Assembly: GCF_003114835.2 (NCBI RefSeq)
Contig: NZ_AP025028.1
Coordinates: 2,012,001-2,076,000, forward strand
DNA: 64,000 nt
Source of the DNA: Leptospira kobayashii
GTDB lineage: Bacteria; Spirochaetota; Leptospiria; Leptospirales; Leptospiraceae
Reading direction: 5' to 3'
Each line of letters opens with the position of its first letter. The stretch's first letter is position 1. The notes below the pieces were generated by a model that was not told the origin of the DNA, made no database searches, and saw nothing but the letters and a program-made list of their open reading frames with translations. Shown piece by piece: positions 8,974-18,424 of the stretch. A program made the position numbers and the translations under genes.

Positions 8974-10401
8974 ATGACAAAGATAAGAATCTCAAAAACA
9001 CTGATTCTTCTGTTTTTAACGATCGTGCTTGTGTCTTCCGTTTCTTCGGAAGCTGTGCCAACATCGGCAGAAGAAAAAACAACCGTATCAACCGCGGATG
9101 AGCTCGCCAGCCTGAAAGCGGGCCTTTCCACTTTAAGAGATGAAACAAACTGGTTATGGACTTGCATCGCAGGCTTTTTGGTCTTCTTTATGCAAGCCGG
9201 TTTTGCTTATGTAGAGGCAGGATTCACTCGTGCCAAGAACACAGTGAACATCCTTATGAAAAACTTTTCGGATATGACAGTCGGAGCGATGGCTTTTTGG
9301 CTGATCGGATTTTCCCTTCTGTTCGGACCCAAAATATGGGATAGTTTCGTTTTAGGAACTCCTGCGATCGCAGATAGTTTGTTAAGCGCCGGAGACGGTA
9401 GTTTCGATCCTTCCAAATATACTTTCTTTGTTTTCCAAATGGCATTCGCAGCTACTGCTGCAACGATTGTATCGGGGGCTTTAGCGGAAAGAACCAAATT
9501 TCCGGTTTATATTCTTTTCTCTTTTATCATTACAGGTTTTATTTATCCGATTTCAGGATCGATGATGTGGGGTGGACTTTTTGGAAATCCCGGATTTTTA
9601 GAGACAATCAATTTCGGTGCGGAAGCAGGTAAGGAAGGAGTTAATTTCCTGGATTTTGCCGGATCCACTGTGGTTCACAGTGTGGGGGCTTGGGCCGGAC
9701 TAGCAGGAGCCATCGTTCTCGGGCCGAGACTTGGAAAATACCAGTCGGACGGAAGGGTCTATCCGATTTTAGGGCATAACATGTCTATGGCGGCACTCGG
9801 AGTATTTATTCTTTGGATCGGTTGGTTCGGATTTAACCCTGGCTCGACTACTTCCGTAGACGGAGGAAGTTTTGCGGCGATTGCGGTAGTGACTCATATG
9901 GCAGGATCTGCAGGTGCTTTGGGTGCAATGTTTACCACCTGGCTTATGTTTAAAAAACCGGACATCGGTCTGACTTTGAACGGGGGACTCGCGGGGCTTG
10001 TGGCAATCACCGCACCTTGCGATGGAGTCACGATCGGTAGCGCGGTGATCATCGGTCTCGTTGCGGGAATAATCGTCGTTTTCAGCGTTTTGTTCTTTGA
10101 TAAAATCAAAGTCGATGATCCGGTGGGAGCGGTTTCCGTTCACGGTATTTGTGGTGCTTGGGGGACTTTGGCTTGTGGACTATTCAACCTCAATACAGGT
10201 CTATTTTACGGAGCGGGCTGGAATCAACTGATTGTTCAAGCGATTGGAATAGGAATTGTATTTGCTTGGACGTTCGGAACTAGCATACTGATCTTCCTGG
10301 TTTTCAAATATACGATTGGCTTACGAGTTTCCGAAGAAGAAGAACTCGTCGGATTGGATATTTTAGAACACGGAAACGAAGCCTACCCGGTTTCCAAATA
10401 A
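8974..10401 (+). CDS. amtB: Ammonium transporter
   Basis: Amt/Rh-family channel that brings ammonium across the inner membrane. A cleavable signal sequence (about 1-27) is followed by a helical spacer and 11 membrane helices, as in other bacterial Amt proteins of about 450-475 residues. The signature around FMQAGFAYVEAGF and NILMKNF, the Phe gate region, and the twin-His pore residues (SVGAWAGLAG preceded by VVHSVGAW; SVHGICGAWG) are present. A good AAAAGGAAT ribosome site precedes the ATG. The usual partner glnK/PII is not next to it; instead a small lipoprotein gene follows after a strong hairpin. Confidence 0.95.
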   Translation: MTKIRISKTLILLFLTIVLVSSVSSEAVPTSAEEKTTVSTADELASLKAGLSTLRDETNWLWTCIAGFLVFFMQAGFAYVEAGFTRAKNTVNILMKNFSDMTVGAMAFWLIGFSLLFGPKIWDSFVLGTPAIADSLLSAGDGSFDPSKYTFFVFQMAFAATAATIVSGALAERTKFPVYILFSFIITGFIYPISGSMMWGGLFGNPGFLETINFGAEAGKEGVNFLDFAGSTVVHSVGAWAGLAGAIVLGPRLGKYQSDGRVYPILGHNMSMAALGVFILWIGWFGFNPGSTTSVDGGSFAAIAVVTHMAGSAGALGAMFTTWLMFKKPDIGLTLNGGLAGLVAITAPCDGVTIGSAVIIGLVAGIIVVFSVLFFDKIKVDDPVGAVSVHGICGAWGTLACGLFNLNTGLFYGAGWNQLIVQAIGIGIVFAWTFGTSILIFLVFKYTIGLRVSEEEELVGLDILEHGNEAYPVSK

Positions 10402-10412
10402 TCCTTGACCTT

Positions 10413-10433
10413 GGCTTCCCAAACTGGGAAGCC
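10413..10433 (+). promoter_or_regulatory. Perfect hairpin covering the ribosome site of the lipoprotein gene
   Basis: GGCTTCCCA and TGGGAAGCC form a perfect 9-base-pair stem with a three-base loop (AAC). The only Shine-Dalgarno-like word before the GTG at 10440 (GGGAAG, 10426-10431) lies in the 3' arm. There is no run of T afterwards, so an ordinary terminator for amtB is less likely than translational control or a weak terminator. Structure is seen in the sequence; function is inferred. Confidence 0.55.
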
Positions 10434-10439
10434 ATAGTT

Positions 10440-11081
10440 GTGGTTCGCTTCTTAATCCCATTATTTTTACTCTCCTTATTCGGATGTTTTGAATACGAAG
10501 AAACCATTCTATTTCGTAAATCCAGTTCCGGGACAGTTGAAATTTCTTATATCGTTCCTTTGAAGAAAGAGTCTATGGACTCTCTTATAAAATTTCTTCC
10601 TTCGGACAAAGCGTCCATCGAAGCCAAGTTGAAATCCAAAACGAATAATAGTCTGTTACTTAGGGATTTCACATTCCGTGAATTGGAAAAATCGGAAAAT
10701 GCGGACCCATTTTTCAAAAGAAAAGCTAAGGTATCCTATAAAATTGATTTCGAAGATCCAAGTCTACTGGATGGGATTTTACTCGGAAATTTAAGCATCA
10801 AAACAAAAGGGAAGTCTCTGAATGTCAAAAGAGAATTTCCTAACCTAACAGACACTATTGTGCAGAATGCAAGCGTCGGAGAAAAGAAGATCATTACGGA
10901 AACCTTAAGACTGCTAAAGGAAGGAAAGATCCAATTCAGAGTTCTTTTTCCGAAAGATTCGGAATGCAGTTCAAATCGGGGATTCGTAGGTCTCGGCAAT
11001 GTTCTTTATGCTTTCCCTTTGCAAGATACGATCGAAAACCAAGATGCAAAATCCTGGGATTACAAAATCCGCTTTTATTAA
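10440..11081 (+). CDS. Predicted lipoprotein of unknown function
   Basis: A 213-residue protein that begins at a GTG. The first 16 residues form a lipoprotein signal ending LSLFGC, so Cys16 would be lipidated after LspA cleavage. The mature part is beta-rich and charged (YEETILFRKSSSGTVEISYIVPLKK), looking like a periplasmic or outer-membrane-attached domain; I do not recognise a family. It follows amtB by 38 bases and is likely in the same transcript, but its ribosome site is buried in a hairpin. It ends five bases from the convergent mqnA stop. Confidence 0.6.
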   Translation: MVRFLIPLFLLSLFGCFEYEETILFRKSSSGTVEISYIVPLKKESMDSLIKFLPSDKASIEAKLKSKTNNSLLLRDFTFRELEKSENADPFFKRKAKVSYKIDFEDPSLLDGILLGNLSIKTKGKSLNVKREFPNLTDTIVQNASVGEKKIITETLRLLKEGKIQFRVLFPKDSECSSNRGFVGLGNVLYAFPLQDTIENQDAKSWDYKIRFY

Positions 11082-11086
11082 TTCAA

Positions 11087-11833
11087 TTAAAGTATCCCGA
11101 TTTTCTTACAAGTATCAATATACAATCGAAACCCGTCCAAGTTGAGCTTGTCCGGATAATAATGCAGTTCTTTTCGCAAGTACCGATCGACAATCGCAGT
11201 AGGAAGCCTTTTTTCATTTTGGATGATTTCTTCTATATGCGCCAGTCCGTATTCCAGCGCATTTGTAAAAAATGAATCCTCTATCGGATTTGATTTGGGA
11301 TAGGCCCAGAACGCAAAACAAAAGTTAGTTTTCGTAATTTGATTCCACCAGGATGCCAAATCGTAGATTTGGTAATCTCCCGTTGCATTATGTAACAAAG
11401 CATGATCTCCAAATAATAAATGGGATTCTTCGTTCTTTTCCATTAAAAGATTGATTTCTTTCGCATCCGTGGGAATTACTTTGGGAGTAAAACCGTAAAC
11501 CAAATGAAAAATACATTGTAGCAGGGCAACACTTGACCGGGAACCGCTGTCGGTGCGGATTTCTTTCGGAGGGTGCGGTTCGTTTTTATTTTCAAAGTAC
11601 AGAATGGAACGTACAACTTCTCTGGCACAAACTCCCACTGATTTGGAATAAGAAAGATTTTGACTGTTTCTTTCGCATTCAATGGAGGAAATAAGGGCAC
11701 AATCCAGCTTGCCAGCCTTTAGTTCTTCTATTAGAAAGCTAGGATTGTCGGAAACAATTTCATAACCCGGATGGTTTTCAAAAAAATAAGTAAGAGGGCG
11801 GGCATTTAGGTGTTTTACAATTCCGATTTTCAT
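11087..11833 (-). CDS. mqnA: Chorismate dehydratase, futalosine menaquinone pathway
   Basis: MqnA removes water from chorismate to give 3-enolpyruvoyl-benzoate, the first step of the futalosine route to menaquinone. The 248-residue length and the start KIGIVKHLNARPLTY are typical: a periplasmic-binding-protein-like fold with the N-A-x-P-L-T-Y motif. DCALISSIE near residue 60 matches the D-x-x-L-I-S/P-S signature, and TDSGSRSS the usual T-x-x-S-x-T/S-S substrate loop. Other mqn genes are not in the window. The UbiB-like kinase at 25135 may also serve quinone metabolism, but that is inference. Confidence 0.85.
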   Translation of the reverse strand: MKIGIVKHLNARPLTYFFENHPGYEIVSDNPSFLIEELKAGKLDCALISSIECERNSQNLSYSKSVGVCAREVVRSILYFENKNEPHPPKEIRTDSGSRSSVALLQCIFHLVYGFTPKVIPTDAKEINLLMEKNEESHLLFGDHALLHNATGDYQIYDLASWWNQITKTNFCFAFWAYPKSNPIEDSFFTNALEYGLAHIEEIIQNEKRLPTAIVDRYLRKELHYYPDKLNLDGFRLYIDTCKKIGIL

Positions 11834-11844
11834 AGTCCATTTCT

Positions 11845-11872
11845 ATATTAAAAAACAGCTTGTCAGAGTAAA
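11845..11872 (-). promoter_or_regulatory. Candidate promoter of mqnA
   Basis: On the reverse strand TTTACT (11867-11872), a 16-base spacer and TAATAT (11845-11850). The expected transcript start lies only about five bases before the mqnA ATG, so the leader would be very short. Confidence 0.4.
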
Positions 11873-11892
11873 GAAAACCTATGACATGAATG

Positions 11893-11923
11893 GGAGGATA
11901 CCTTGGATTTTAGAGCAGTTTAA
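11893..11923 (+). other. Apparent cheR start site interrupted by an in-frame TAA
   Basis: GGAGG (11893-11897), five bases, then TTG (11903) in the cheR frame. Six codons later (LDFRAV) the frame meets TAA at 11921-11923. After that stop the frame reads [19 protein letters not shown], which is clearly the CheR N-terminal helix region, and runs into the ATG at 12011. No ATG, GTG or TTG exists between the stop and 12011. A CAA, GAA or AAA codon at 11921 would restore a complete gene. This is the strongest ribosome site in the neighbourhood. Confidence 0.6.
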
Positions 11924-12010
11924 AATACAATAGGCGACCCTGAATTTGAATTTATCAAAGATCTGGTCTACAAACAAGCGGGCATTTTTCTAGCCCCTCA
12001 CAAAAAGATC

Positions 12011-12760
12011 ATGGTCCAATCCAGGTTGAATGCAAGGTTACGTACTCTCAATATTGCGAGTTATGAAGACTATGTTCTAAAATTGAAAAAAGATCCCAAG
12101 TTTGCAAGTGAAGAGATGCAGGAACTCATCAATCGGATCACTACAAACAAGACCGACTTTTTCAGAGAGAATCATCATTTCGAATTTTTAAAAAATACTT
12201 ATTTCCCTGAATTTGAAGAGCAGTCCAAAGCAGTAGGAAACAAATCCTTACGTATTTGGTGTTCCGCCGCATCCACAGGAGAAGAACCTTATTCCATTGC
12301 CATTACCGTTTATGAATATTTTGCAAATAAGCCGGGTTGGAATTTGAAAATCTATGCATCCGATATCGATACACAAGTGTTAAATACCGCCCAAGACGGA
12401 TTTTACAAGGCCGATCGCCTTGAGCCTGTTAGTGAGGCAATGAAACAAAAACATTTCAACAAACATGTCAAAGCCGATCAGATTTATTACGAAGCGAAAC
12501 CTCATTTGAAAAATCTAATAGAATTCAAACAGATCAATTTATTGCACCATCCGTTTCCTTTCAAAGAAAAAATGGATTTGATCTTTTGCAGAAACGTAGT
12601 GATCTATTTTGACAAACAAACGCAAAAAGTATTGTTTTCTCAATTTGAAGAATTATTGAAGCCACTCGGGTTTTTGATACTGGGTCATTCGGAAACCATG
12701 TTCGGAATTTCCGATCGGTTTAAATTTTTAGGACATACCGTTTATCAAAAAAAGACTTAA
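12011..12760 (+). CDS. cheR: CheR-type chemotaxis methyltransferase, N-terminus interrupted or misplaced
   Basis: CheR transfers methyl groups from S-adenosylmethionine to glutamates of chemoreceptors. The part from the first ATG (249 residues) holds most of the N-terminal helical domain ([17 protein letters not shown]), the SAM-binding motif [15 protein letters not shown] and the [14 protein letters not shown] motif of the catalytic domain. But the homologous frame extends about 29 codons further upstream ([20 protein letters not shown]), and there a TAA blocks the likely TTG start. The ATG used here has no clear ribosome site. Either translation starts at a rare codon, or the gene is damaged, or the base call is wrong. 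No other che genes are beside it. Confidence 0.75.
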   Translation: MVQSRLNARLRTLNIASYEDYVLKLKKDPKFASEEMQELINRITTNKTDFFRENHHFEFLKNTYFPEFEEQSKAVGNKSLRIWCSAASTGEEPYSIAITVYEYFANKPGWNLKIYASDIDTQVLNTAQDGFYKADRLEPVSEAMKQKHFNKHVKADQIYYEAKPHLKNLIEFKQINLLHHPFPFKEKMDLIFCRNVVIYFDKQTQKVLFSQFEELLKPLGFLILGHSETMFGISDRFKFLGHTVYQKKT

Positions 12761-12765
12761 AAAAG

Positions 12766-13290
12766 TCAAACTTCCATATCCCAAAATTTTTTCAGCTCCT
12801 CGAGCATCGCGTACGGTTCGTAAATAACCACCCTTGTATTTGCAAATACATCCAAAAACCCCGCTTCGTTGGGAAATCTTGGTACTATATGCTCATGAAT
12901 ATGAGGGATGGAACCGCCGCTATTTTTTCCTAAATTATAACCCAAGTTAAAGCCTTGCACTTTCCATTGCCTTTCCAAAACTTTTAAGGTCTTTACGGTG
13001 AGTCTATGGATGTCCAAAGCTTCTTCTTCCGTGAGTTCTGTGTAAGAAAGAATATGCCTTTTGGGAAAAATGATGATGTGACCCGGATTATAAGGATATA
13101 AATTAACGGAAACTACGGAAAGTTCCGTACTGGCAATGGATAGATTAGGAACGATTTCCTCTTTGTCTCTCACCCCGCATAAAATGCAATCAACCGCAGG
13201 TCTGTCTCCTTTTGCATATTTGAGCTTACTTACGCTAAATAAATTCTTCCTATGAGAGTGTTCCTCAAATTGCGCCATCGTTACTTTCAT
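12766..13290 (-). CDS. HIT-family nucleotide hydrolase/phosphorylase
   Basis: A histidine-triad protein of 174 residues with the catalytic HIHEHIVPR (H-x-H-x-H) near residue 130 and the usual [15 protein letters not shown] strand-helix before it. A CILC pair near residue 36 probably binds zinc, as in Ap4A-phosphorylase-like and some Hint-like members. Likely acts on dinucleoside polyphosphates or AMP adducts. The start could be the first ATG or the one four codons later. It is divergent from rsmH with 61 bases between the starts, in the place where mraZ often sits in other bacteria. Confidence 0.85.
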   Translation of the reverse strand: MKVTMAQFEEHSHRKNLFSVSKLKYAKGDRPAVDCILCGVRDKEEIVPNLSIASTELSVVSVNLYPYNPGHIIIFPKRHILSYTELTEEEALDIHRLTVKTLKVLERQWKVQGFNLGYNLGKNSGGSIPHIHEHIVPRFPNEAGFLDVFANTRVVIYEPYAMLEELKKFWDMEV

Positions 13291-13351
13291 GATTCTTCAT
13301 TCATTTATAGATTGCAAGGATTTTGAAAGTATTTAAGAAAGAAAGTCATAC

Positions 13352-14278
13352 GTGTCTCTTTCTCCTCATATCCCCGTTCTTCCCGAAGAAGTCATCCAAC
13401 TTCTTTCTCAAACAGAGTCTTCCTCCTCTCCGAAATGGTTTTTAGACGGAACTGCAGGAGAAGGAGGGCATTCCCGATTGATTCTGGAACGATTTCCGGA
13501 TTGTCATTTAATCCTTGTGGACCGGGACGAAGTGATGTTGGAAAGAGCAAAAGCCAACCTTCCTTCCGGCAGACAAGTATTTCCCTACAATCTAAACTTT
13601 TCGGAAATCGACAGAGAAGTTTTGGATGGAATCGGTTGCCCCGGCCTAGATGGAGTACTTGTGGATTTGGGAGTGTCTTTGTTTCATTTTTTACATTCCG
13701 GACGTGGGTTTACGTTCAAACAGGAAGAACCTCTGGATATGCGGTTGGAACCCAGGCTGGGCATAAAAACGGCCGCTGATATTGTAAATACCAGCAGTGT
13801 CCTGGATCTGAAAAAAATATTCTGGGACTATGGGGAAGAAAGATGGGCTTTAAAAATTGCAAATAATATCATCGAAGTTCGTCGCAAAAAAAAATTCGAA
13901 ACCAATCTGGATCTGGCAGAGTTAGTGAAGGGCTCCATTCCTAGAAAACTTTGGCCGAAAGATGCTCATCCCGCTACAAAGGTTTTCCAAGCGCTTCGCA
14001 TAGAGGTAAATGCCGAACTGGAACATGCGGAGAAAGGAATTCGTTCCTTATCTTCTCTCATAAATCCGGGAGGAGTCATGGCATGCATTTCCTTTCATTC
14101 TCTCGAAGACAGGATTGTCAAATGGACGTTTCGGGATTTGAAAGATCAGGGTGATTTTTCCATTTTAACCAAAAAACCTATTTTGCCCACGGACGAAGAA
14201 ATTCGCTCCAATCGTGCCTCGAGATCCGCAAAGCTGAGAGGTTTAAGAAGAATCCTTCCGATAGAATCTATAGGATGA
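13352..14278 (+). CDS. rsmH: 16S rRNA (cytosine-1402-N4) methyltransferase
   Basis: RsmH (MraW) methylates C1402 in the ribosomal decoding centre and classically opens the dcw cluster. The 308-residue protein starts [13 protein letters not shown], followed by the SAM-binding [23 protein letters not shown] and the typical [14 protein letters not shown] block; [13 protein letters not shown] and [12 protein letters not shown] complete the family pattern. The start is GTG with a GAAAG-type ribosome site. The stop codon overlaps the next start by four bases (ATGA). Confidence 0.95.
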   Translation: MSLSPHIPVLPEEVIQLLSQTESSSSPKWFLDGTAGEGGHSRLILERFPDCHLILVDRDEVMLERAKANLPSGRQVFPYNLNFSEIDREVLDGIGCPGLDGVLVDLGVSLFHFLHSGRGFTFKQEEPLDMRLEPRLGIKTAADIVNTSSVLDLKKIFWDYGEERWALKIANNIIEVRRKKKFETNLDLAELVKGSIPRKLWPKDAHPATKVFQALRIEVNAELEHAEKGIRSLSSLINPGGVMACISFHSLEDRIVKWTFRDLKDQGDFSILTKKPILPTDEEIRSNRASRSAKLRGLRRILPIESIG

Positions 14279-14631
14279 AATTTCATTTTCCATTCAGTTT
14301 TCAGAAGATCAAAGGAACTTATAAAGACTTCTTTTTTCCTTTGTACCCAGTTATCTATCTCGCTCCTTTTTATTTTTTATTTTATTTTCTGGTTTGGCAA
14401 GGGCTGGAAACGGCAAGACTGAAAAGACTCATTCATCAGAAAAATACGGAGAAAGAAGAATTGGTCCGAAAAAATGATGAGTTGAAAATCGGAATTGTCT
14501 CCTACACCTCCGCCGAAAGAATAGAAGCATTGTATCGTAAAACATATCAATATTTACCCATTAGCCTTGGCAATCGGATCATAACGATCGAATTACCAAG
14601 GGAGCCTAACATAAAGGATACGATTCATTGA
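14275..14631 (+). CDS. ftsL: FtsL-like cell-division protein
   Basis: A 118-residue single-pass protein. A basic cytoplasmic tail is followed by a membrane helix (about 25-45, [18 protein letters not shown]) and a heptad-like coiled coil ([24 protein letters not shown]), then a short extracytoplasmic tail. This topology, the size and the position between rsmH and murE match FtsL, which with FtsB/FtsQ activates septal peptidoglycan synthesis. FtsL proteins share little sequence, so the call rests on position and topology. Both ends overlap neighbouring genes by four bases. The ftsI/pbpB gene normally expected next is absent here. Confidence 0.7.
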   Translation: MKFHFPFSFQKIKGTYKDFFFPLYPVIYLAPFYFLFYFLVWQGLETARLKRLIHQKNTEKEELVRKNDELKIGIVSYTSAERIEALYRKTYQYLPISLGNRIITIELPREPNIKDTIH

Positions 14632-16154
14632 AAATTGCAGAGATCATAAAAAGAATCCCTGAAATTAAAGTTAGAAAAGGGGACGCTTTTCTTGATATAA
14701 ATTACATTTGGGCAGACACTCGCAAACTTTCGCCAAGTGATATATTCGTTCTGCCGGAAGGTCAGACGGAAAATTATCCGAAGTTTATCGAAGCTGCAAA
14801 AAACATGGGAGTTCATTCGGTTTTAGTTTCTTCTTCTCAATTGAAAATTCCCGGAATAGAAGGATTTACGAATATTTTGGAAGCGGAAGGTTATGTGGGA
14901 GATGTGCACGGTAAGATCGCATCTTTACTTTCCGGAAACCCGAGTAAAAAATTAAAACTAGTCGGAATCACAGGTACCAACGGAAAAACATCCTTAACTT
15001 TTATTTTATTTCACATAGCAACAAGTCTGGGAAAAAAATGCGGACTAATCGGAACCGTTCATATCCGGATTTTGGACCGGATACTGGAAACAGGATACAC
15101 TACACCTGATTCTTCTTCTTTAAATCTGATCTTAAAGGAGATGGTAGATGCGGGTGTGGAATATGTCTTTATCGAAATGAGTTCCCATGGATTGAAATTA
15201 GGGAGAACTTCCGGTCTCGAATTGCAAGGTGTTGCATTCACCAATCTCACTCAAGACCATCTTGATTTTCATTCCACAATGGAAGATTATCTGGAGAGTA
15301 AATTCAAATTATTTCAAATTTTGGAATCTTCATCCCGTGCAAATAAGTTCGGAATTGTAGCATCGGACGTTCCCGGTGGAAACCTTATGGTGGCGAAACT
15401 AACGGCCGCAGGTCTAAAATCTCCCATCTATCTGATGGGAAGTGCAGGCGAATTCAATTATTCACACACAAAACTTTCGTTAACCGGAAGCGAGTTCCGA
15501 CTTCATAGAAAGGAAAAAGACGTACCTTTTATCGAAGTTCGAAAAGTAAAAACGAATCTACTCGGAAATTTCAATATATTCAATGTTAGCTTAGCTGCAT
15601 TTATTTCTTTTGAGCTAGGGTTTCCCTGGGAAGATACTCTTCGCGCAATTGAGTCTATTCCTACGGTTCCGGGCCGGTTTCAGGTAATTCCTGCATCAGA
15701 TAACAGTCGTATTGCTGTAATCGATTATGCGCATACTCCTGATGCTTTGGAAAATATCCTAAAGAGCTGCAAAGAAATCCTCCCGAAACAATTGATTTGT
15801 TTATTCGGCTGCGGCGGAGATAGGGATCGCACCAAAAGACCGATGATGGCCCGTATTGCGGAAGAATATTCCGACTTCGTTATACTAACATCCGATAATC
15901 CCAGAACGGAAGATCCAAAATTCATTTTGGATGAAGTGGAATCCGGATTTTCCCGAGGATTCAGAAGATATGAAACCATAGTAGACCGAAGATCCGCCAT
16001 TGAATACGGGATCTCCATGTTGGAAAAAGACGGGATACTCGTTGTTGCCGGCAAAGGCCATGAAACCTATCAAATTATAGGAAAAACAAAAACGGATTTT
16101 AATGATCACGAAGAAGTAAAGAAAGCTTTTCAAAATTGGGAAAAGGATCGATAG
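14628..16154 (+). CDS. murE: UDP-MurNAc-tripeptide synthetase (meso-diaminopimelate adding)
   Basis: MurE adds the third amino acid to the peptidoglycan precursor in the cytoplasm. The 508-residue protein has the N-terminal uridine-binding domain ([12 protein letters not shown]), the ATP loop [10 protein letters not shown] near residue 113, the central domain with [11 protein letters not shown], and the C-terminal domain with DNPRTEDP near residue 420. DNPR is the signature of enzymes that select meso-diaminopimelate rather than lysine, which suggests a meso-A2pm wall. Translation begins at TTG overlapping the ftsL stop (TTGA), so it should be coupled to ftsL. Confidence 0.95.
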   Translation: MKIAEIIKRIPEIKVRKGDAFLDINYIWADTRKLSPSDIFVLPEGQTENYPKFIEAAKNMGVHSVLVSSSQLKIPGIEGFTNILEAEGYVGDVHGKIASLLSGNPSKKLKLVGITGTNGKTSLTFILFHIATSLGKKCGLIGTVHIRILDRILETGYTTPDSSSLNLILKEMVDAGVEYVFIEMSSHGLKLGRTSGLELQGVAFTNLTQDHLDFHSTMEDYLESKFKLFQILESSSRANKFGIVASDVPGGNLMVAKLTAAGLKSPIYLMGSAGEFNYSHTKLSLTGSEFRLHRKEKDVPFIEVRKVKTNLLGNFNIFNVSLAAFISFELGFPWEDTLRAIESIPTVPGRFQVIPASDNSRIAVIDYAHTPDALENILKSCKEILPKQLICLFGCGGDRDRTKRPMMARIAEEYSDFVILTSDNPRTEDPKFILDEVESGFSRGFRRYETIVDRRSAIEYGISMLEKDGILVVAGKGHETYQIIGKTKTDFNDHEEVKKAFQNWEKDR

Positions 16155-16164
16155 GAAAGAGTAT

Positions 16165-17277
16165 ATGTTTCATTGGATTTATGAGACCTTTGGGAATGAT
16201 TTGGGATTTTTAAGAATCTTTCATTATGTTACGTTGCGGGCAATGATGGCGGGACTCACTGCCATGTTTATCACCTTCCTTTACGGGAAAAGGATGATCT
16301 ATTTTTTGCAGTCTTTAAAATTCAAAGAATCCGTTCGAAACGACGGACCGGAATCTCATGCTGCCAAATCGGGAACTCCTACCATGGGTGGACTCATCAT
16401 GATCGTATCTTTGAGCGTATCCACTCTCCTTTGGGGAAATCTTTCCAATCTGAATATCTGGCTTCTCCTTCTTTCCGCAATCGCCTTTTGTCTGTTAGGA
16501 TTCGCAGACGATTATATGAAATCGGTAAAAAAGATCAAAGGAGGAATGAGGGCGAGGACAAAATTCATCATCACTGTTCTGATCGCCTTAACAGTTACAT
16601 CCACCTTTTATTACTTCACAGGAAAACCGAATACGGTTGAAAGTAAGGGAATCCCTTTCGAAATTACAGATTTGTTCATCCCATTTTTAAAAGGACCGCT
16701 TCTTACTTTGGGTTTTATGGCAGTTCCTTTCGGGATTATCGTACTCATCGGAAGTTCTCATGCGGTTAATCTTACCGACGGTCTGGACGGGCTCGCAAGT
16801 GGGACTGTTGTTATTGCTACTGCGACTATGGCGCTTCTAGCATACGTTTCGGGTACTCCCGTGGCCGCCAATTATCTGAATGTTCCTTATCTGCCGGGAG
16901 CACACGAGTATTCCATTTTTCTTGCGGGTTTATCGGGAGCCTTACTTGGGTTTTTATGGTTCAATTGCCATCCGGCACAAGTGTTTATGGGTGATACAGG
17001 ATCTTTGTTTTTAGGTTCCACACTCGGCTTAACGGCTATTATGCTAAAAAAGGAAATATTACTGATCATCTTGGGAGGGATTTTTGTAGCGGAAGCACTC
17101 AGCGTAATGTTGCAAGTAGGTTCTTTCAAATTGAGAGGAAAACGAATTTTCAAAATGGCTCCTTTACATCATCATTTCGAACTTTTAGGATGGTCCGAGG
17201 AAAAAGTAGTCATTCGTTTTTGGATCGTAGGAATCATACTTGCGATTATTTCCCTTTCTACCTTAAAAATCCAGTGA
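16165..17277 (+). CDS. mraY: Phospho-MurNAc-pentapeptide translocase
   Basis: MraY attaches phospho-MurNAc-pentapeptide to undecaprenyl phosphate to form lipid I. The 370-residue protein has ten hydrophobic segments and the diagnostic cytoplasmic motifs: PTMGGL near 72, FADDYMK near 112, [12 protein letters not shown] near 203, GDTGSL near 278 and the histidine loop APLHHHFE near 331. A clear AGGAAAG ribosome site lies before the ATG. It sits 10 bases after murE in the dcw operon. Confidence 0.96.
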   Translation: MFHWIYETFGNDLGFLRIFHYVTLRAMMAGLTAMFITFLYGKRMIYFLQSLKFKESVRNDGPESHAAKSGTPTMGGLIMIVSLSVSTLLWGNLSNLNIWLLLLSAIAFCLLGFADDYMKSVKKIKGGMRARTKFIITVLIALTVTSTFYYFTGKPNTVESKGIPFEITDLFIPFLKGPLLTLGFMAVPFGIIVLIGSSHAVNLTDGLDGLASGTVVIATATMALLAYVSGTPVAANYLNVPYLPGAHEYSIFLAGLSGALLGFLWFNCHPAQVFMGDTGSLFLGSTLGLTAIMLKKEILLIILGGIFVAEALSVMLQVGSFKLRGKRIFKMAPLHHHFELLGWSEEKVVIRFWIVGIILAIISLSTLKIQ

Positions 17278-17281
17278 GATT

Positions 17282-18424
17282 ATGATTTCCTCCTTAAGAG
17301 AAATTTTTGTCATCGGCAGATACAAAGTTGATTTGCCTTTGTTATTTTCTCTTTTTTTTCTATTCGGATTCGGTGTCATCGTGATGTTCAGTGCATCCGT
17401 AATTCCCGCCGAACGTGAATTTGCTGATCCGAATTATTATTTGAAAAAACAGCTGGTTTGGGGAGGCATAGGAATCGTATTATTCCTTATATTTGCTCAA
17501 ATTCCGTATTCTTTCCTTGTCAAATTATCATTTCCTTTTTGTTTGCTCAGCGTAATATTACTGGTTTCCGTGTTCATTCCGGGAGTAGGGAAATCGGTAA
17601 GCACTACTTACGGCAGAAGTTTCAACCGATGGATTTTGATAGGAGGATTTCAGGTTCAACCTTCGGAGTTTAGTAAAATCAGTTTACTTCTTTTCTTATC
17701 TCTTTTTTTTCAATCCTTCGATCCTAAAAAAATACAATGGAACAGAAAGAACATTGTATCCGTTTTTACGATTTTAATCATTTTGATGTTGATAGTCGCC
17801 GAACCTGCGTTTGGTACAACGGTGGAAATACTCGTTGTGATTTTTTTCTTTGTGCTGATGGTAGGATTTCCCATTAAGAAAATTTTCATTTTGGGTTTAT
17901 CCATTCTACCTCTTTTACTCGTCCTTGTCACTCAAGTCGGTTATAGAAAGAAGAGACTTGAAATTTGGCTCGATCCGTACAAATACAGATTTGATGAAGG
18001 ACATCAACTAGTGACTTCGTTCCGAGCGTTTTTTGACGGAGGTAGTTTCGGTCGCCCGATCGGTTCCGGTTATTCCCATAGATATTTGGCCTATAGCCAC
18101 ACTGACTTTGTGCTTGCCTCTTTTGTAGAGGACTTCGGATTTTTGGGATTTATCATTTTTTTTGCAGTGACTCTATTTTTTCTCTACCGGATTTATCTTT
18201 TGGTTTTGAAAGTCAAAGATAAGTTAGGTTTCTTTTTGGGAACGGGCATCTTGCTTTTATTGTCCATTCAGATTCTGATCAATCTTTATGTAGTCACGGG
18301 CCTAGCACCGGTGACTGGAATTTCCTTGCCTTTCTTAAGTTACGGAGGATCTTCCCTGATTACAATTTTTATACTTATGGGAATCCTTGCCAATATTACC
18401 AAGAAAGAGAATCTGGCTTTATGA
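17282..18424 (+). CDS. ftsW: SEDS peptidoglycan glycosyltransferase, FtsW-type
   Basis: A ten-helix SEDS protein of 380 residues that polymerises lipid II at the septum with a partner class B penicillin-binding protein. Recognisable segments are GRSFNRWILIGGFQVQPSEF (SEDS core), the extracytoplasmic catalytic-loop region around YSHTDFVLASFVEDFGFLG, and the C-terminal ISLPFLSYGGSSL. The place between mraY and murG argues for FtsW rather than RodA. The partner PBP is not encoded nearby. Its stop codon overlaps the murG start (ATGA). Confidence 0.9.
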   Translation: MISSLREIFVIGRYKVDLPLLFSLFFLFGFGVIVMFSASVIPAEREFADPNYYLKKQLVWGGIGIVLFLIFAQIPYSFLVKLSFPFCLLSVILLVSVFIPGVGKSVSTTYGRSFNRWILIGGFQVQPSEFSKISLLLFLSLFFQSFDPKKIQWNRKNIVSVFTILIILMLIVAEPAFGTTVEILVVIFFFVLMVGFPIKKIFILGLSILPLLLVLVTQVGYRKKRLEIWLDPYKYRFDEGHQLVTSFRAFFDGGSFGRPIGSGYSHRYLAYSHTDFVLASFVEDFGFLGFIIFFAVTLFFLYRIYLLVLKVKDKLGFFLGTGILLLLSIQILINLYVVTGLAPVTGISLPFLSYGGSSLITIFILMGILANITKKENLAL

